Shown here: positions 46,794 through 56,175 of the stretch, in pieces
Layout of the letters: the number at the start of each line of letters is the position of its first letter
Numbering within the stretch: position 1 is the stretch's first letter
Assembly: GCF_900167375.1 (NCBI RefSeq)
Contig: NZ_FUWY01000001.1
Span: 124,001-188,000, forward strand
From: Anaerorhabdus furcosa
GTDB taxonomy: Bacteria; Bacillota_I; Bacilli_A; Erysipelotrichales; Erysipelotrichaceae
Length of the DNA stretch: 64,000 nucleotides
Direction: 5' to 3'
Made by a program: the position numbers and the translations under genes
The notes under the pieces: model-generated
Database searches by the model: none
The model's input: only the letters and a program-made list of their open reading frames with translations
What the model was told of the DNA's origin: nothing

Positions 46794-47036
46794 TTATGCT
46801 CCTTTTTTTGGGTAAATCTCGATTTCCAATAATAACCATTTTTTCTTGCTGAGCACGCTCACCCCACTTCCTTCTATTTGAACAAGATAACGATTATTAT
46901 GGTCAGTAGAGAGTTGTTGAAACGAATAAACATTTGCTTTATCGCAATCAAATTTCAATCCTTCTCTATCGATAAATTCACAATAACACTCGATATTTAT
47001 ATGGTCAATTAATGTGATTTACTCAAAAGTATCCAT
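46794..47036 (-). pseudogene. Small reading frame upstream of gadB, interrupted at codon 6
   Basis: In the frame from an ATG at 47036, an 80-codon sequence runs to a TAA seven bases before the gadB ATG. It is broken only by a TAA at codon 6 (47019-47021). The remaining 74 codons are open. They read like a real protein, with alternating hydrophobic strands near the end (RYLVQIEGSGVSVL, KKKWLLLEIEIYPKK). The gadB ribosome site lies in its last codons, as in an operon. It may be a gene inactivated by one nonsense change, or a gene starting at a non-standard codon after the stop. No family recognised. Confidence 0.45.
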
Positions 47037-47426
47037 TAACATTACTCTATAAGTTTAGTTATAAAAAATTATTTACATGTCCTTTATTCATGCTATTTAA
47101 AAACTATTAACACATTGTACTGGTTTTATTTTTTACCAATAAATAAATTTTAAAATCACATAAAGTTTAAACAAAATATTAAGAAAAATTAATAGAACAT
47201 TAAAGTAAAAACTTAGTTTTTCTTTTTAAAATCAAAAGAATATTGAATTAAAAACAAAAAGAAAATGAATTTATTTTCCATTAAATTCATCTTCTATTTC
47301 TTTTCATTTTTCACTTGTTTTTTTAGTTTTATTTATCATTTATACAAAACAATAGTGCACTGTTGATTCATCCATTTCTTTGTGTTATGTTATACAAATA
47401 AAACACTATTTAGGGAGAGCAATTTA
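47037..47426. other. Long AT-rich region between gadB and a lipoprotein gene
   Basis: About 390 bases with many A- and T-runs and no open frame. It must hold the gad promoter (leftwards) and the lipoprotein promoter (rightwards; TATACAAAT near 47392 is a possible -10). The A/T tracts could make curved DNA. No regulator binding site recognised. Confidence 0.4.
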
Positions 47427-47996
47427 ATGAAAAAATATTCTATGATTTTCTTATTATTACTTACATTAACACTTACCTCATGTACAACTACCCAAAAAAA
47501 CAGTATGTCGTTAAAACCTAGTCAACTTTCTAAAGAAACAAATGAAATTTTGGATTTATTTGATGATAACATTTACTTTTATGATCTCTCTGTTAATGAC
47601 AAGGTGAAATCTATCACTATACAACTTTGGATATATCAAGAAAATCAATGGGTGGAAAGTGGAAATATTTCAGGTGATTTAAACTGTAAAGAAGGTCGAA
47701 TCGCAATTCGAATAACAGAGAATAGCTTCGAATTAATTACAATTGACAAAGATGGACATAGTAAATATTCTACACCTTCTCTTGATACAGACTTCAAAGA
47801 TTCTATCTCTACCCAAGCAACTGCTCTTAGTAATGAAATACCTTTAGAACTAAATAAAGAAACTACTATTTTTGTGAAAACTGGAACTGATAAAAACACA
47901 ATTGAATCTACAAATAACATGGATGATTTTAGAGATAGTGATTGTAATACCGGTATCGCAATTACAGTAACTGTTTCTGATAAGATTCTTGAATAG
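47427..47996 (+). CDS. Lipoprotein of unknown function
   Basis: 189 residues. A signal with the lipobox LTLTSCTTT gives the lipidated Cys near 19. The mature part is Asp/Thr/Ser-rich with a beta-like pattern (VKSITIQLWIYQENQWVESG, GIAITVTVS). AGGGAG supports the ATG at 47427; an ATG 45 bases upstream has no site. It is transcribed away from gadB. No family recognised. Confidence 0.75.
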   Translation: MKKYSMIFLLLLTLTLTSCTTTQKNSMSLKPSQLSKETNEILDLFDDNIYFYDLSVNDKVKSITIQLWIYQENQWVESGNISGDLNCKEGRIAIRITENSFELITIDKDGHSKYSTPSLDTDFKDSISTQATALSNEIPLELNKETTIFVKTGTDKNTIESTNNMDDFRDSDCNTGIAITVTVSDKILE

Positions 47997-48028
47997 AAAA
48001 ATGATCATAATGCTCATAAAAACAATCA

Positions 48029-48058
48029 AAAAATATCCTACTGGATATTTTTATTTGT
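48029..48058 (+). terminator. Terminator of the lipoprotein gene
   Basis: A 10-bp stem AAAAATATCC/GGATATTTTT with a TACT loop and a T-rich tail. Confidence 0.75.
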
Positions 48059-48124
48059 TTAACCGCACGAGAACTTCTTACTAATAAACTAGAAAAGTCT
48101 ACTAAATACTAAAAGACATACGTA

Positions 48125-48455
48125 TCAAACTAATCCTTTTAACGTGTATTCTTTAAGTACTTTTGTTGACCATTGCCTAAATTTAACTCCTTTCACTGAG
48201 TTAACTCTATAACCTATGGATATTATTGCATCCAAATTGTAGACTTTAACATTATATCGTCTACCATCACTAGCAGTTGACAAGGAATTCTCGGTAACTG
48301 AATTTCTGTTAAGCCCACAACATTTAAAAATATTTTTCAAGTGTAATCCAATATTATCTGTAAAGCAACCAAACAGTATCGTTTATTTTGTCTACCTTAA
48401 CTCTAATTTCTAATTCTCCATCTTCAAAACTAACTATATTATTTAGTTTCCTCCC
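48125..48455 (-). pseudogene. RhuM-family remnant
   Basis: Fragments of a RhuM-type protein (a DNA-binding-like family often found on islands and prophages) lie in more than one frame. Near 48380-48450 the minus strand reads FEDGELEIRVKVD and NDTVWLL before a stop. A shifted frame then gives LHLKNIFK, SVTENSLSTASDGRRYNVK, YNLDAIISIGYRVNS and FRQWSTKVLKEYTLKG before a stop at 48125. The C-terminal half is missing. It is a decayed, truncated gene, 107 bases from tRNA-Thr(GGT). Confidence 0.75.
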
Positions 48456-48518
48456 TATATCCTCCTACCTATTTATTAGTAAAAGAGCGATAATTCCCTA
48501 TAACTATTAAAGATAAGC

Positions 48519-48549
48519 ACACAAAAACCTGTGCATTTGACACAGGTTC
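48519..48549 (-). terminator. Terminator of tRNA-Thr(GGT)
   Basis: An 8-bp stem AACCTGTG/CACAGGTT with a seven-base loop, followed leftwards by TTTGTG. Confidence 0.7.
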
Positions 48550-48561
48550 GTTTAATTTAAA

Positions 48562-48635
48562 TGGTGCCGCCTGGCAGAATTGAACTGCCCGCTCATCCTT
48601 ACCATGGATGTGTGTTACCACTATACCAAGGCGGC
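48562..48635 (-). tRNA. tRNA-Thr (anticodon GGT)
   Basis: 74 nt with encoded CCA. Acceptor GCCGCCT pairs with AGGCGGC, and the anticodon stem CATCC/GGATG encloses loop ATGGTAA. It stands alone with its own terminator. Confidence 0.88.
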
Positions 48636-48668
48636 GCTATTCTATAATAACTAAATAGCTAGTAAATA

Positions 48669-49235
48669 TCAAGAAAATATCTTCATTAATTCTTGATAAA
48701 CTAATGATAATGGTAATCCCATGATTGTATAATAATCACCTTTTATTTCACTAACAAAGCAGCCACCAAAGCCTTGTATACCATATGCCCCCGCTTTATC
48801 CATTGGTTCTTTGGTTGCGATATACTTTTTGATTTCTTCATCACTTAAATTGTTGAAAGTAACCTCGCTAATTGAACAATATTTATTTACTTTTTCATGG
48901 TCCATGATGCACACACCAGTTAATACCTTGTGGGTATTCCCTGAAAGAAGTTTTAACATCGCGAAGGCATCCTCCTCATTTTTCGGTTTACCCAGTACTT
49001 TATTATTGTAAACAACAATTGTATCTGCGCCAACAACTACCGTATCATCGTGTTTATCCGCAATAACTTTTGCTTTACGATAAGCTAAATGTTTGATTTC
49101 TTCTACTAAATCTCCATTCAAATCCATTGTTTCATCAATATCTGCAACCTCAATGGTAAAAGGAAGCCCAATAACTTCCATGAGTTCTTTTCTTCTTGGT
49201 GATTGACTTGCTAGAATTAAGTTACACTTTTTCAT
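48669..49235 (-). CDS. maf: Maf-like nucleotide pyrophosphatase
   Basis: 188 residues. The N-terminal signature is LASQSPRRKELM, then VVGADTIVV with the catalytic Asp near 70, GKPKNEEDAF, HKVLTGV, and GAYGIQGFGG near 150. It hydrolyses non-canonical or methylated nucleoside triphosphates. GAGG lies before the start. Confidence 0.94.
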   Translation of the reverse strand: MKKCNLILASQSPRRKELMEVIGLPFTIEVADIDETMDLNGDLVEEIKHLAYRKAKVIADKHDDTVVVGADTIVVYNNKVLGKPKNEEDAFAMLKLLSGNTHKVLTGVCIMDHEKVNKYCSISEVTFNNLSDEEIKKYIATKEPMDKAGAYGIQGFGGCFVSEIKGDYYTIMGLPLSLVYQELMKIFS

Positions 49236-49301
49236 ATTTCATCCTCTAATCTATTATAAGCATGGTATAATAATTTTAACAATATTTGAAGGAGAAATGA
49301 A

Positions 49302-50204
49302 ATGAAAAAACCAGTTTTAGTAATTTTAGCTGCGGGAATGGGAAGCCGTTATGGCGGACTTAAACAAATTGATACAGTAGGAAATAATGGTGAATCTATT
49401 ATTGACTTCTCTATTTATGATGCTCATGAAGCAGGATTCGAGAAAGTTGTCTTAATTATTCGTAAAGAACATGAAGAAGCTTTCAAACAATGTCTAACAG
49501 ATAAAGTTTCAAAACATATGGAAGTAGAATTTGCATATCAAGATATTAATGATGTACCTGAAGGGATTAAAGTACCTGAAGGTAGAGAAAAACCTTGGGG
49601 TACTACTCATGCTTTATTAGCACTTAAAAACTTAGATGCACCTTTCGCAATTTGCAATGCAGATGATTATTATGGTAAAGATGCATTCAAAGTAATCTAC
49701 GACTTCTTAGCTAATGAAGTAAGTGATGATAACTATGGTATGGTTGGTTACTTGTGCAACAATACCTTAACTGATAACGGAACTGTAACACGTGGTCTAT
49801 GCGAAAATACAGATGGCTACTTAACAAAGATTGTTGAAATTCAAAAAATTGCTAGACAAGATGGTAAACCAGTATTCGAAGAAAATGGTGAATGGAAACC
49901 TCTATCTGATGACGCAGTTGTTTCAATGAATTTCTGGGGATTTACACCTAAAATGATTGAAGATTGTAAGCCAATTTTTGAAAACTTCATTAAAAAGGGA
50001 TTAGAAGAAAATCCAATGAAATGCGAACATGTACTACCTACAGCAGTTGGACAACTAATTGAAGAAGGTAAATGTAAAGTTAAGATTATGAGTAGCAAAG
50101 ATCTTTGGTTTGGTGTTACTTATAAAGAAGATAAACCTGGTGTTGTTGCTAAACTTCAAGAATGCAAAGATGCTGGCCTATATCCTTTTGATTTATGGAA
50201 ATAA
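49302..50204 (+). CDS. Sugar-phosphate nucleotidyltransferase family protein
   Basis: 300 residues. The N-terminal NTP-binding loop ILAAGMGSRYGGLKQ and the metal-binding NADDYYG near 120 identify the NTP-transferase fold. It probably activates a sugar phosphate with a nucleotide, but the sugar is unknown. AAGGAG lies before the start. It stands alone, with a terminator at 50208. Confidence 0.85.
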   Translation: MKKPVLVILAAGMGSRYGGLKQIDTVGNNGESIIDFSIYDAHEAGFEKVVLIIRKEHEEAFKQCLTDKVSKHMEVEFAYQDINDVPEGIKVPEGREKPWGTTHALLALKNLDAPFAICNADDYYGKDAFKVIYDFLANEVSDDNYGMVGYLCNNTLTDNGTVTRGLCENTDGYLTKIVEIQKIARQDGKPVFEENGEWKPLSDDAVVSMNFWGFTPKMIEDCKPIFENFIKKGLEENPMKCEHVLPTAVGQLIEEGKCKVKIMSSKDLWFGVTYKEDKPGVVAKLQECKDAGLYPFDLWK

Positions 50205-50207
50205 ACT

Positions 50208-50236
50208 AAACCGTGTACTAATCCTACACGGTTTTA
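50208..50236. terminator. Bidirectional terminator between nucleotidyltransferase and ABC genes
   Basis: A 10-bp stem AAACCGTGTA/TACACGGTTT with a seven-base loop between convergent genes; it includes the stop codon of the ABC ATPase. Confidence 0.8.
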
Positions 50237-50970
50237 TTTTGATTAATTGATTGAAGAAACTGTTTAGTTCTATTTTCTTTTGGATGATTGAAAAATGTTG
50301 TTACATCATTTGCTTCAATAATCTCTCCTTGATCCATAAATACAATTTTAGTTCCAATCTTCTTAGCAAATTCCATTTCGTGCGTCACAATGATCATCGT
50401 CATTCCCTCTGCTGCTAAATCTTGTATTACCGATAATACTTCATGAGTAAGTTCTGGATCAAGCGCTGAAGTAGGTTCATCAAACAAAATAAGTTCAGGT
50501 TTTGTCGCTATAGCACGTGCTATAGCGACTCTTTGTTGCTGACCACCCGATAACTCATGCGGGTAATAATCATATCTTTGTGATAATCCAACTTTATCCA
50601 AAGATTCTTTTCCTATTTCATTCGCTTTCTCTTTCGACATTTTTCTTGCTACTATGAGTCCTTCAGTCACATTTTGTAATGCAGTTTTATTTCTAAATAA
50701 ATTAAAGCTTTGGAAAACAAATCCCGTTCTTTTTCTTATTTTCAAACTATCTTTCTTCGTTACTTTATCAAGTTCATACACTTCATCATCAAAGTTTAAA
50801 ATTCCGCTATCTGCATGGGCCAACAAATTAATACATCGTAATAATGTTGTTTTGCCAGATCCACTTGGTCCAATTATCATCACCACATCTTTTTTATTTA
50901 CATCTAAATCAATGCTTTTTAATATCGTATTATTACCAAATGTTTTTCTTAAATTCTTTATTTTCAACAT
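50224..50970 (-). CDS. Amino-acid ABC transporter ATP-binding protein
   Basis: 248 residues: Walker A GPSGSGKTTLL, Q-loop FVFQSFNLF, signature LSGGQQQRVAIARA, Walker B LILFDEPTSALDP, H-loop VTHEMEFA. It belongs to the polar amino acid uptake (GlnQ/TcyC-like) class. Last gene of a four-gene operon, eight bases after the permease. Confidence 0.94.
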   Translation of the reverse strand: MLKIKNLRKTFGNNTILKSIDLDVNKKDVVMIIGPSGSGKTTLLRCINLLAHADSGILNFDDEVYELDKVTKKDSLKIRKRTGFVFQSFNLFRNKTALQNVTEGLIVARKMSKEKANEIGKESLDKVGLSQRYDYYPHELSGGQQQRVAIARAIATKPELILFDEPTSALDPELTHEVLSVIQDLAAEGMTMIIVTHEMEFAKKIGTKIVFMDQGEIIEANDVTTFFNHPKENRTKQFLQSINQNKTV

Positions 50971-50978
50971 TTCTTCAC

Positions 50979-51641
50979 CTAGTATTCTAATTTGAAAGTT
51001 GATTCCAATTTATGTTGTAGTTTTGTTAGTACTGTACAGATGATTAAATAGATTAATCCCACTTCACAATACAAAGCAAAAGGTTCATAAGTTCTTGCAA
51101 TAATTCTCTGTGTTGCCATTAACATCTCAAGGATTGTTATATTTGATGCAAGAGATGTATCTTTAACTAGACTGATTAATGAATTACTCAAAGATGGAAA
51201 TGCTATGCGTAAAGCTTGTGGCAAAACAATGCGTATCATAATTTGAGGAGTTGTCATGCCCACACAATAACCTGCCTCTAGTTGTCCTTTAGGTATTGCT
51301 TCAATTGCCGCTCGAATTGTTTCAGAATCATAAGCACCCGTATTTAATGCAAATACAATTACCGCTGCTGGAAATGGATCAATTAATATTCCCAGGTTAG
51401 GTAGACCATAAAAGATAACATAAAGTTGTACTAGCAGAGGTGTTCCTCTAATAATCCATACATAAAATCTTGCAATCTGATTTAAGATTTTATTATTTGT
51501 CATTTGCATCATTGCAATGAATAACGCAAGTAGTATTGCGATTGAAAACGAAATGATTGTAAGTGGTATTGTCATCGTTAAACCAGGTACGACTATCTTC
51601 CAAAATGAATCTATAAGAATTTCTATTAATCTTTCATTCAT
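50979..51641 (-). CDS. Amino-acid ABC transporter permease
   Basis: 220 residues with about five membrane segments and the HisM-type loop YDSETIRAAIEAIPKGQLEAG, contacting the ATPase. The weak ribosome site suggests coupling to the upstream binding-protein gene nine bases away. Confidence 0.93.
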   Translation of the reverse strand: MNERLIEILIDSFWKIVVPGLTMTIPLTIISFSIAILLALFIAMMQMTNNKILNQIARFYVWIIRGTPLLVQLYVIFYGLPNLGILIDPFPAAVIVFALNTGAYDSETIRAAIEAIPKGQLEAGYCVGMTTPQIMIRIVLPQALRIAFPSLSNSLISLVKDTSLASNITILEMLMATQRIIARTYEPFALYCEVGLIYLIICTVLTKLQHKLESTFKLEY

Positions 51642-51650
51642 TAGCTTTGC

Positions 51651-52439
51651 CTATTGATTTACTAAATCAACACCAAAGTATTGATTTGATAGTTCACTTA
51701 GCTCTCCTGATTCTTTAAGTTCCATAATGATTTTATTAATCTCATTCATTAATGATTCTGTATTCTCATTTTTTCTTAGTGGTATTGAAACAAATGATGC
51801 ATCAGTCGTTAATGCAGCAATTTTAATACTTGCATTGGGGTGCTCTTTTATGTAGTCATAGTAAGATACTTCAGCATTCAATGTAGCATCAACTCTACCC
51901 GATAATACAAGTTCCATTGTTTGACTTAAATCATCAACACCTGTTGGATTTGCACCATAACTCTCAGCTAAAGTTGCATAAGTACTAGCTAGAGTATTCG
52001 CAGTTTGTTTACCTTCTAAATCTTCAAAAGAATGAATACTATCATTGCTATTTTCTACTATAATTGCCGTTTTTATATATGCATAAGGTTCTGTAAAGTC
52101 ATATTTCTCTTTTCTTTCATCTGTAATCTCTACGCCATTAATTACTAAATCGTAACGACCAGCATCTAATCCCGCAAATAAGCTATCCCACTCTGCCTCA
52201 ACGAACACTGCTTCTACACCTAATTTATCTGCAATTAATTTTCCTAATTCAACATCAAATCCAACTAATTGATCATCTTGGTTATGATATGTCCAAGGTG
52301 CCCATGTGCCTTCTGTCGCAATTACTAGTTCACCTTTTTCTTGAATTTGTCTTAATAAATCCATGTCATTGCTTTGTTTTGCTGTACATCCAACAATCAT
52401 AAATACAAATAAAATTAATACTAAAAACTTCCTTTTCAT
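51651..52439 (-). CDS. Amino-acid ABC transporter substrate-binding lipoprotein
   Basis: 262 residues. The lipobox is FMIVGCTAK (Cys near 18), followed by the type II periplasmic-binding fold: GELVIATEGTWAPWTYHNQD, LVGFDVELGKLIADKLG, DLVINGVEITDERKEKYDF. The ligand is a polar amino acid, possibly cystine; this is not decidable. AAAGGAG lies before the start, which overlaps the upstream small gene as ATGA. Confidence 0.93.
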   Translation of the reverse strand: MKRKFLVLILFVFMIVGCTAKQSNDMDLLRQIQEKGELVIATEGTWAPWTYHNQDDQLVGFDVELGKLIADKLGVEAVFVEAEWDSLFAGLDAGRYDLVINGVEITDERKEKYDFTEPYAYIKTAIIVENSNDSIHSFEDLEGKQTANTLASTYATLAESYGANPTGVDDLSQTMELVLSGRVDATLNAEVSYYDYIKEHPNASIKIAALTTDASFVSIPLRKNENTESLMNEINKIIMELKESGELSELSNQYFGVDLVNQ

Positions 52440-52678
52440 TTTTTCTCTCCTTTGATTTTGTTATCAATTTGATATACTAAATAATCTAAACAATCGATAC
52501 ATTTTTGACTTTCATGCACTTGCTCTAATAATTTTTTTCTATGCTTTGCCAGTAAATATTTTTGTTCATCTTTATAACCTTTTTCATTACAATTCATAAA
52601 ACACGTTATCGTATCACAATCACAACCAGCATCTTTTAAATTCTGTTCTATTGCTTCTTTAGAATTATTATTTTTCAC
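52436..52678 (-). CDS. Small cysteine-containing protein coupled to the ABC importer
   Basis: 80 residues, soluble and helical, starting at GTG with GGGGATG upstream. Cysteines come as CDCDTITCFMNC (about 19-30) and CIDC (about 60-63), an arrangement that could bind metal or respond to redox. The rest is charged and probably coiled coil. The stop overlaps the binding-protein start by four bases. Similar small proteins exist in Bacillota, but I know no function. Confidence 0.75.
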   Translation of the reverse strand: MKNNNSKEAIEQNLKDAGCDCDTITCFMNCNEKGYKDEQKYLLAKHRKKLLEQVHESQKCIDCLDYLVYQIDNKIKGEKK

Positions 52679-52808
52679 TTGATCATCCCCATTTCTTTAT
52701 TACACTGAGAATCTTAACACCCCGATAATGTAATAACAAATACTTATATCAAATAGCCAACTATGCTTGACAGGTATAGTACAATAGAACTATAAGAGAG
52801 GGTATCCT

Positions 52809-53684
52809 ATGGAACTACGCGTATTAGAATATTTCTTAGCAGTAGCACGCGAACAAAGTATTTCTGGTGCTGCTGAATCATTGCACTTATCACAACCAAC
52901 ACTTTCAAGACAATTAAAAGACATGGAAGATGAACTTGGAAAACAACTTATAGTTCGAGGCAATCGCAAAATCTCATTAACTGAAGAAGGTATGATTTTA
53001 CGTAAGCGTGCCGAAGAAATTTTGGATTTAGTGAGAAAAACAGAAAACGAAATCCAAGTATCAGATGATTACATTAGCGGAGATATTTATATTGGTACTG
53101 GTGAAACCCATGCTATGCAACTAATTGCAATGACAGCAAAAGAAATTCAAGAAATATATCCCAATATCCATTTTCATATTGTAAGTGGAGATTCAGTTGA
53201 TATTATCGAGAAACTCAATCGTGGCTTATATGATTTTGCAATATTACTCGGCGAAATTGATACAGCAAAATATGATTCAATTGAATTACCTTGTAAAGAT
53301 ACTTGGGGTGTACTTACAAGAAAAGATTCTACCCTTGCAAAGAAAAAAGAGATTCACCCACAAGATTTATGGAATGAACCCCTTCTTTTATCAAGACAAT
53401 CTGTTAAGCAATATGGTATACCCACATGGCTTAAAAGAGATATAACTAAGTTAAATGTTACCGCAACATATAATCTAATTTACAATGCCTCTCTCATGGT
53501 TCAAGAACGAATGGGGCATGCGATTACGCTTGATCATTTAGTTAATACTTCTGGAGATAGCGAATTATGTTTTAAACCATTATCACCATCACTAGAAATT
53601 GGTATGCATATCGTCTGGAAAAAATACCAAATCTTCTCAAAACCAACAGAAATCTTCTTATCAAGACTCCAAGAAAAATTTTAA
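52809..53684 (+). CDS. LysR family transcriptional regulator
   Basis: 291 residues. The N-terminal winged HTH is at 1-60 (LEYFLAVAREQSISGAAESLHLSQPTLSRQL in pieces), and an effector-binding domain spans about 90-290. It is divergent from the amino-acid ABC operon across 130 bases, so regulation of that operon is the obvious guess. The effector is unknown. Confidence 0.92.
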   Translation: MELRVLEYFLAVAREQSISGAAESLHLSQPTLSRQLKDMEDELGKQLIVRGNRKISLTEEGMILRKRAEEILDLVRKTENEIQVSDDYISGDIYIGTGETHAMQLIAMTAKEIQEIYPNIHFHIVSGDSVDIIEKLNRGLYDFAILLGEIDTAKYDSIELPCKDTWGVLTRKDSTLAKKKEIHPQDLWNEPLLLSRQSVKQYGIPTWLKRDITKLNVTATYNLIYNASLMVQERMGHAITLDHLVNTSGDSELCFKPLSPSLEIGMHIVWKKYQIFSKPTEIFLSRLQEKF

Positions 53685-53693
53685 TCCAAATAA

Positions 53694-53733
53694 AAAATCG
53701 TGTTTAGCATTGCTAGCCACGATTTTGTTTTTT
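53694..53733. terminator. Terminator after the LysR gene
   Basis: A 9-bp outer stem AAAATCGTG/CACGATTTT with an inner small hairpin TAGC/GCTA, followed by TTTTTTT. Strong rightwards; it also covers the stop of the convergent small gene. Confidence 0.8.
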
Positions 53734-53949
53734 TAACTCTTCTTTTGAATATATTTGTTGATAGTGAGTTTTTCTATATCTAAGATAAAATAACGTACAG
53801 AAAATTACTGGAATGATTACAATCAAAATATTAATAAGAAGTTTATTATCAAAAATTGAATAAAACATGAGTAGAAGTATTTCCGAAAGAGCAGTTAAGA
53901 ATAAAATTGCGAATTCAAGAGTTTCTTTGACAGCATCAGACTTAATCAT
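53713..53949 (-). CDS. Small membrane protein of unknown function
   Basis: 78 residues with two membrane segments (about 12-33 and 36-55), then a basic cytoplasmic tail with KKQNRG at the end. A GGAGG-like site lies before the start. No family recognised. Confidence 0.6.
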   Translation of the reverse strand: MIKSDAVKETLEFAILFLTALSEILLLMFYSIFDNKLLINILIVIIPVIFCTLFYLRYRKTHYQQIYSKEELKKQNRG

Positions 53950-53994
53950 CTCATTACCTCCAAGTTGTACTTACAGTATATCATATTAAATTCA

Positions 53995-54486
53995 TTAGAA
54001 TGATTCGTTACTATCATTTCTCCAACCCTTGCATACATCTATCCAACAATTAAAGTTTGAGAATCTTTCTAGCTCATCTATTGTTAATTCAATTGTACTA
54101 TTTCCACTACCACATCCTGGAAAAACAGTTTTGAATCGTTTAAGAGAATCATCTAGATATACCACGATGTTTTCCTTAATTGCAAAAGGACATACTCCCC
54201 CAACTGCATGACCTACAAGTATTTCAACATCCTCAGCTTTAATCATTTTTGCTTTTGTATGAAAGCAGTCCATGTACTTACGATTATCAATTTTTGCATC
54301 TCCTGCACTTACTATAAGTATAGGCCTATCACTAACAAGGAATGCCATTGTCTTCGCAATTCTTGCAGGTTCAACATTCAACGCTATCGCTGCCAACTCT
54401 ACTGTTTCACTTGAAATAGGAAACTCTATTATTTTTTCTTCCATATTGAACTGTTTAAAATAAGCTTTCACATTCTCAATCGACAT
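53995..54486 (-). CDS. YbaK/EbsC family aminoacyl-tRNA deacylase
   Basis: 163 residues of YbaK fold: the conserved AKTMAFLVSDRPILIVSAGDAKID (in parts), VGHAVGGVCPFAI, and CGSGNSTIELT. Such proteins remove mischarged amino acids, for example Cys from tRNA-Pro. The ribosome site is weak. Confidence 0.9.
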   Translation of the reverse strand: MSIENVKAYFKQFNMEEKIIEFPISSETVELAAIALNVEPARIAKTMAFLVSDRPILIVSAGDAKIDNRKYMDCFHTKAKMIKAEDVEILVGHAVGGVCPFAIKENIVVYLDDSLKRFKTVFPGCGSGNSTIELTIDELERFSNFNCWIDVCKGWRNDSNESF

Positions 54487-54636
54487 AATACTTCATTTTC
54501 TATTTATTTGTTTTATCATTTCAGCAAATAAATACTCTCCTCCATTAATTTATTGTCTATACTCTTTTATTTTATTATCACCATATGATAGATAACACTT
54601 AATTAATCTTATACTAGCTAAAACTACATTCATTTT

Positions 54637-55995
54637 TTAGTTTTCTGCTTTATTAGTTTTTCCTTTTTTCATTATCATTAATATGATTCCAAGAATAAAT
54701 CCAAGGCACGCAGGGATTACCCACCCCATACCGATACCAAAGAATGGTAAATTACTACCAATAGAAATGCTTTTTTGAACCAACGAAGAATCGCGGATAA
54801 ATGGTGGGCAAGCGTTTAAGCCATCCATGATTGCTGCAATTAATGTAAAACCTGTTGTCATCTGATATACAATTTTATCGTGATTAAAGAATGATCCAAA
54901 AATCGATAATAAAATTAATGTCATCGCAAGAGGATATAAGAACATTAAAACAGGAATTGAAAACTCGATAATTTTTGTTAAACCAACATTTGCAAATAAA
55001 CATGCCATCGCACTAACTGTAATTGCAAATACTAAGTATTTACCTTTTGGAAACAACCCAACAAATGTTTCAGAGAAAGATGATATTAAACCAATTGCTG
55101 TTTTTAAACAAGCTACGATAACTATTGCTGCTACAACAATACTACCGAAATTTCCTAAGTAATAATGAGTTATTTGTGCTAACGCAATTCCCCCATTTGC
55201 ACTTACTTCCAGTTGACCTACACTCATTGCACCCATATATGCTAATAGACTATAGATTAGTCCCATTAAAATAATTGTTAAGATACCCGATTTAACAGTA
55301 TCCATCGCTATATTCTTAGGTTCATTTACACCCTTACTTCTAAGTGTTGTAATAACAATAATGCCAAATGCTAAACTAGCTAAAGCATCCAAAGTATTAT
55401 ACCCTTGAATAAAACCTGTAAAGAAAGGTTGAGTTTGATAACTAGTTTGTACTGCCATATCATTTATTGAACCCATTGGATTTGTAAACGCAATCGCAAA
55501 GAGAATAAAAAGTAAAATCAAAAATAATGGATTTAGAACTTTACCTACATAGACAAGCAGTTTAGATGGCTTTCTTGCATAAAAACAAGCAACCACAAAA
55601 AATACAATGCTAAATATTGCTAGAACAACGCTTATATTTGAAGCATCAAGAAAAGGAGCAATACCAATTTCAAACGATGTTGTCGCAAGACGTGGTAATG
55701 CAAAGAAAGGACCAATAACAAGATATAAAAGAATTGTAAAAATATATGCATACTTTTTACCTACTCTACTCGCCATGTCAAATAATCCTTCACTTCGTGA
55801 TATCCCCATCGCTATGATTCCTAAGAAAGGCAATCCAACCCCTGTAATTAAAAAACCAATATTTGCCAAGAAGACATTCCCACCTGCCTCTTGTCCCATG
55901 TGAACAGGAAAAATCAAATTTCCTGCTCCAAAGAATAATCCAAACAACATTGAACTAATATAAAAATACTCTTTGCCCTTTAATTTTCTATCCAT
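54637..55995 (-). CDS. brnQ: Branched-chain amino acid transporter BrnQ (LivCS family)
   Basis: 452 residues with 12 membrane helices. The opening [22 protein letters not shown] and [15 protein letters not shown] are typical. It imports Leu, Ile and Val with sodium or protons. GGGG lies before the start; no T-box or other leader RNA was seen upstream. Confidence 0.94.
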   Translation of the reverse strand: MDRKLKGKEYFYISSMLFGLFFGAGNLIFPVHMGQEAGGNVFLANIGFLITGVGLPFLGIIAMGISRSEGLFDMASRVGKKYAYIFTILLYLVIGPFFALPRLATTSFEIGIAPFLDASNISVVLAIFSIVFFVVACFYARKPSKLLVYVGKVLNPLFLILLFILFAIAFTNPMGSINDMAVQTSYQTQPFFTGFIQGYNTLDALASLAFGIIVITTLRSKGVNEPKNIAMDTVKSGILTIILMGLIYSLLAYMGAMSVGQLEVSANGGIALAQITHYYLGNFGSIVVAAIVIVACLKTAIGLISSFSETFVGLFPKGKYLVFAITVSAMACLFANVGLTKIIEFSIPVLMFLYPLAMTLILLSIFGSFFNHDKIVYQMTTGFTLIAAIMDGLNACPPFIRDSSLVQKSISIGSNLPFFGIGMGWVIPACLGFILGIILMIMKKGKTNKAEN

Positions 55996-56144
55996 GCTTA
56001 TACCCCATTTTACATTCTCATTAACTTAAATAAGTTTTTACTATTATATTCTATAAAATGACTCATTACAAATAAGAAATAAATATCACTGTACTTATGC
56101 ATAGATAATTGCATTTTGGTAATTTATCTTTCCATTTTCAAAGA

Positions 56145-56168
56145 AATAAAAAGTGACTTGCGTCACTT
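56145..56168 (-). terminator. Terminator of the DUF308 gene
   Basis: A 7-bp stem AAGTGAC/GTCACTT with a four-base loop, followed leftwards by TTTATT. Confidence 0.65.
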
Positions 56169-56175
56169 GTTTGAT

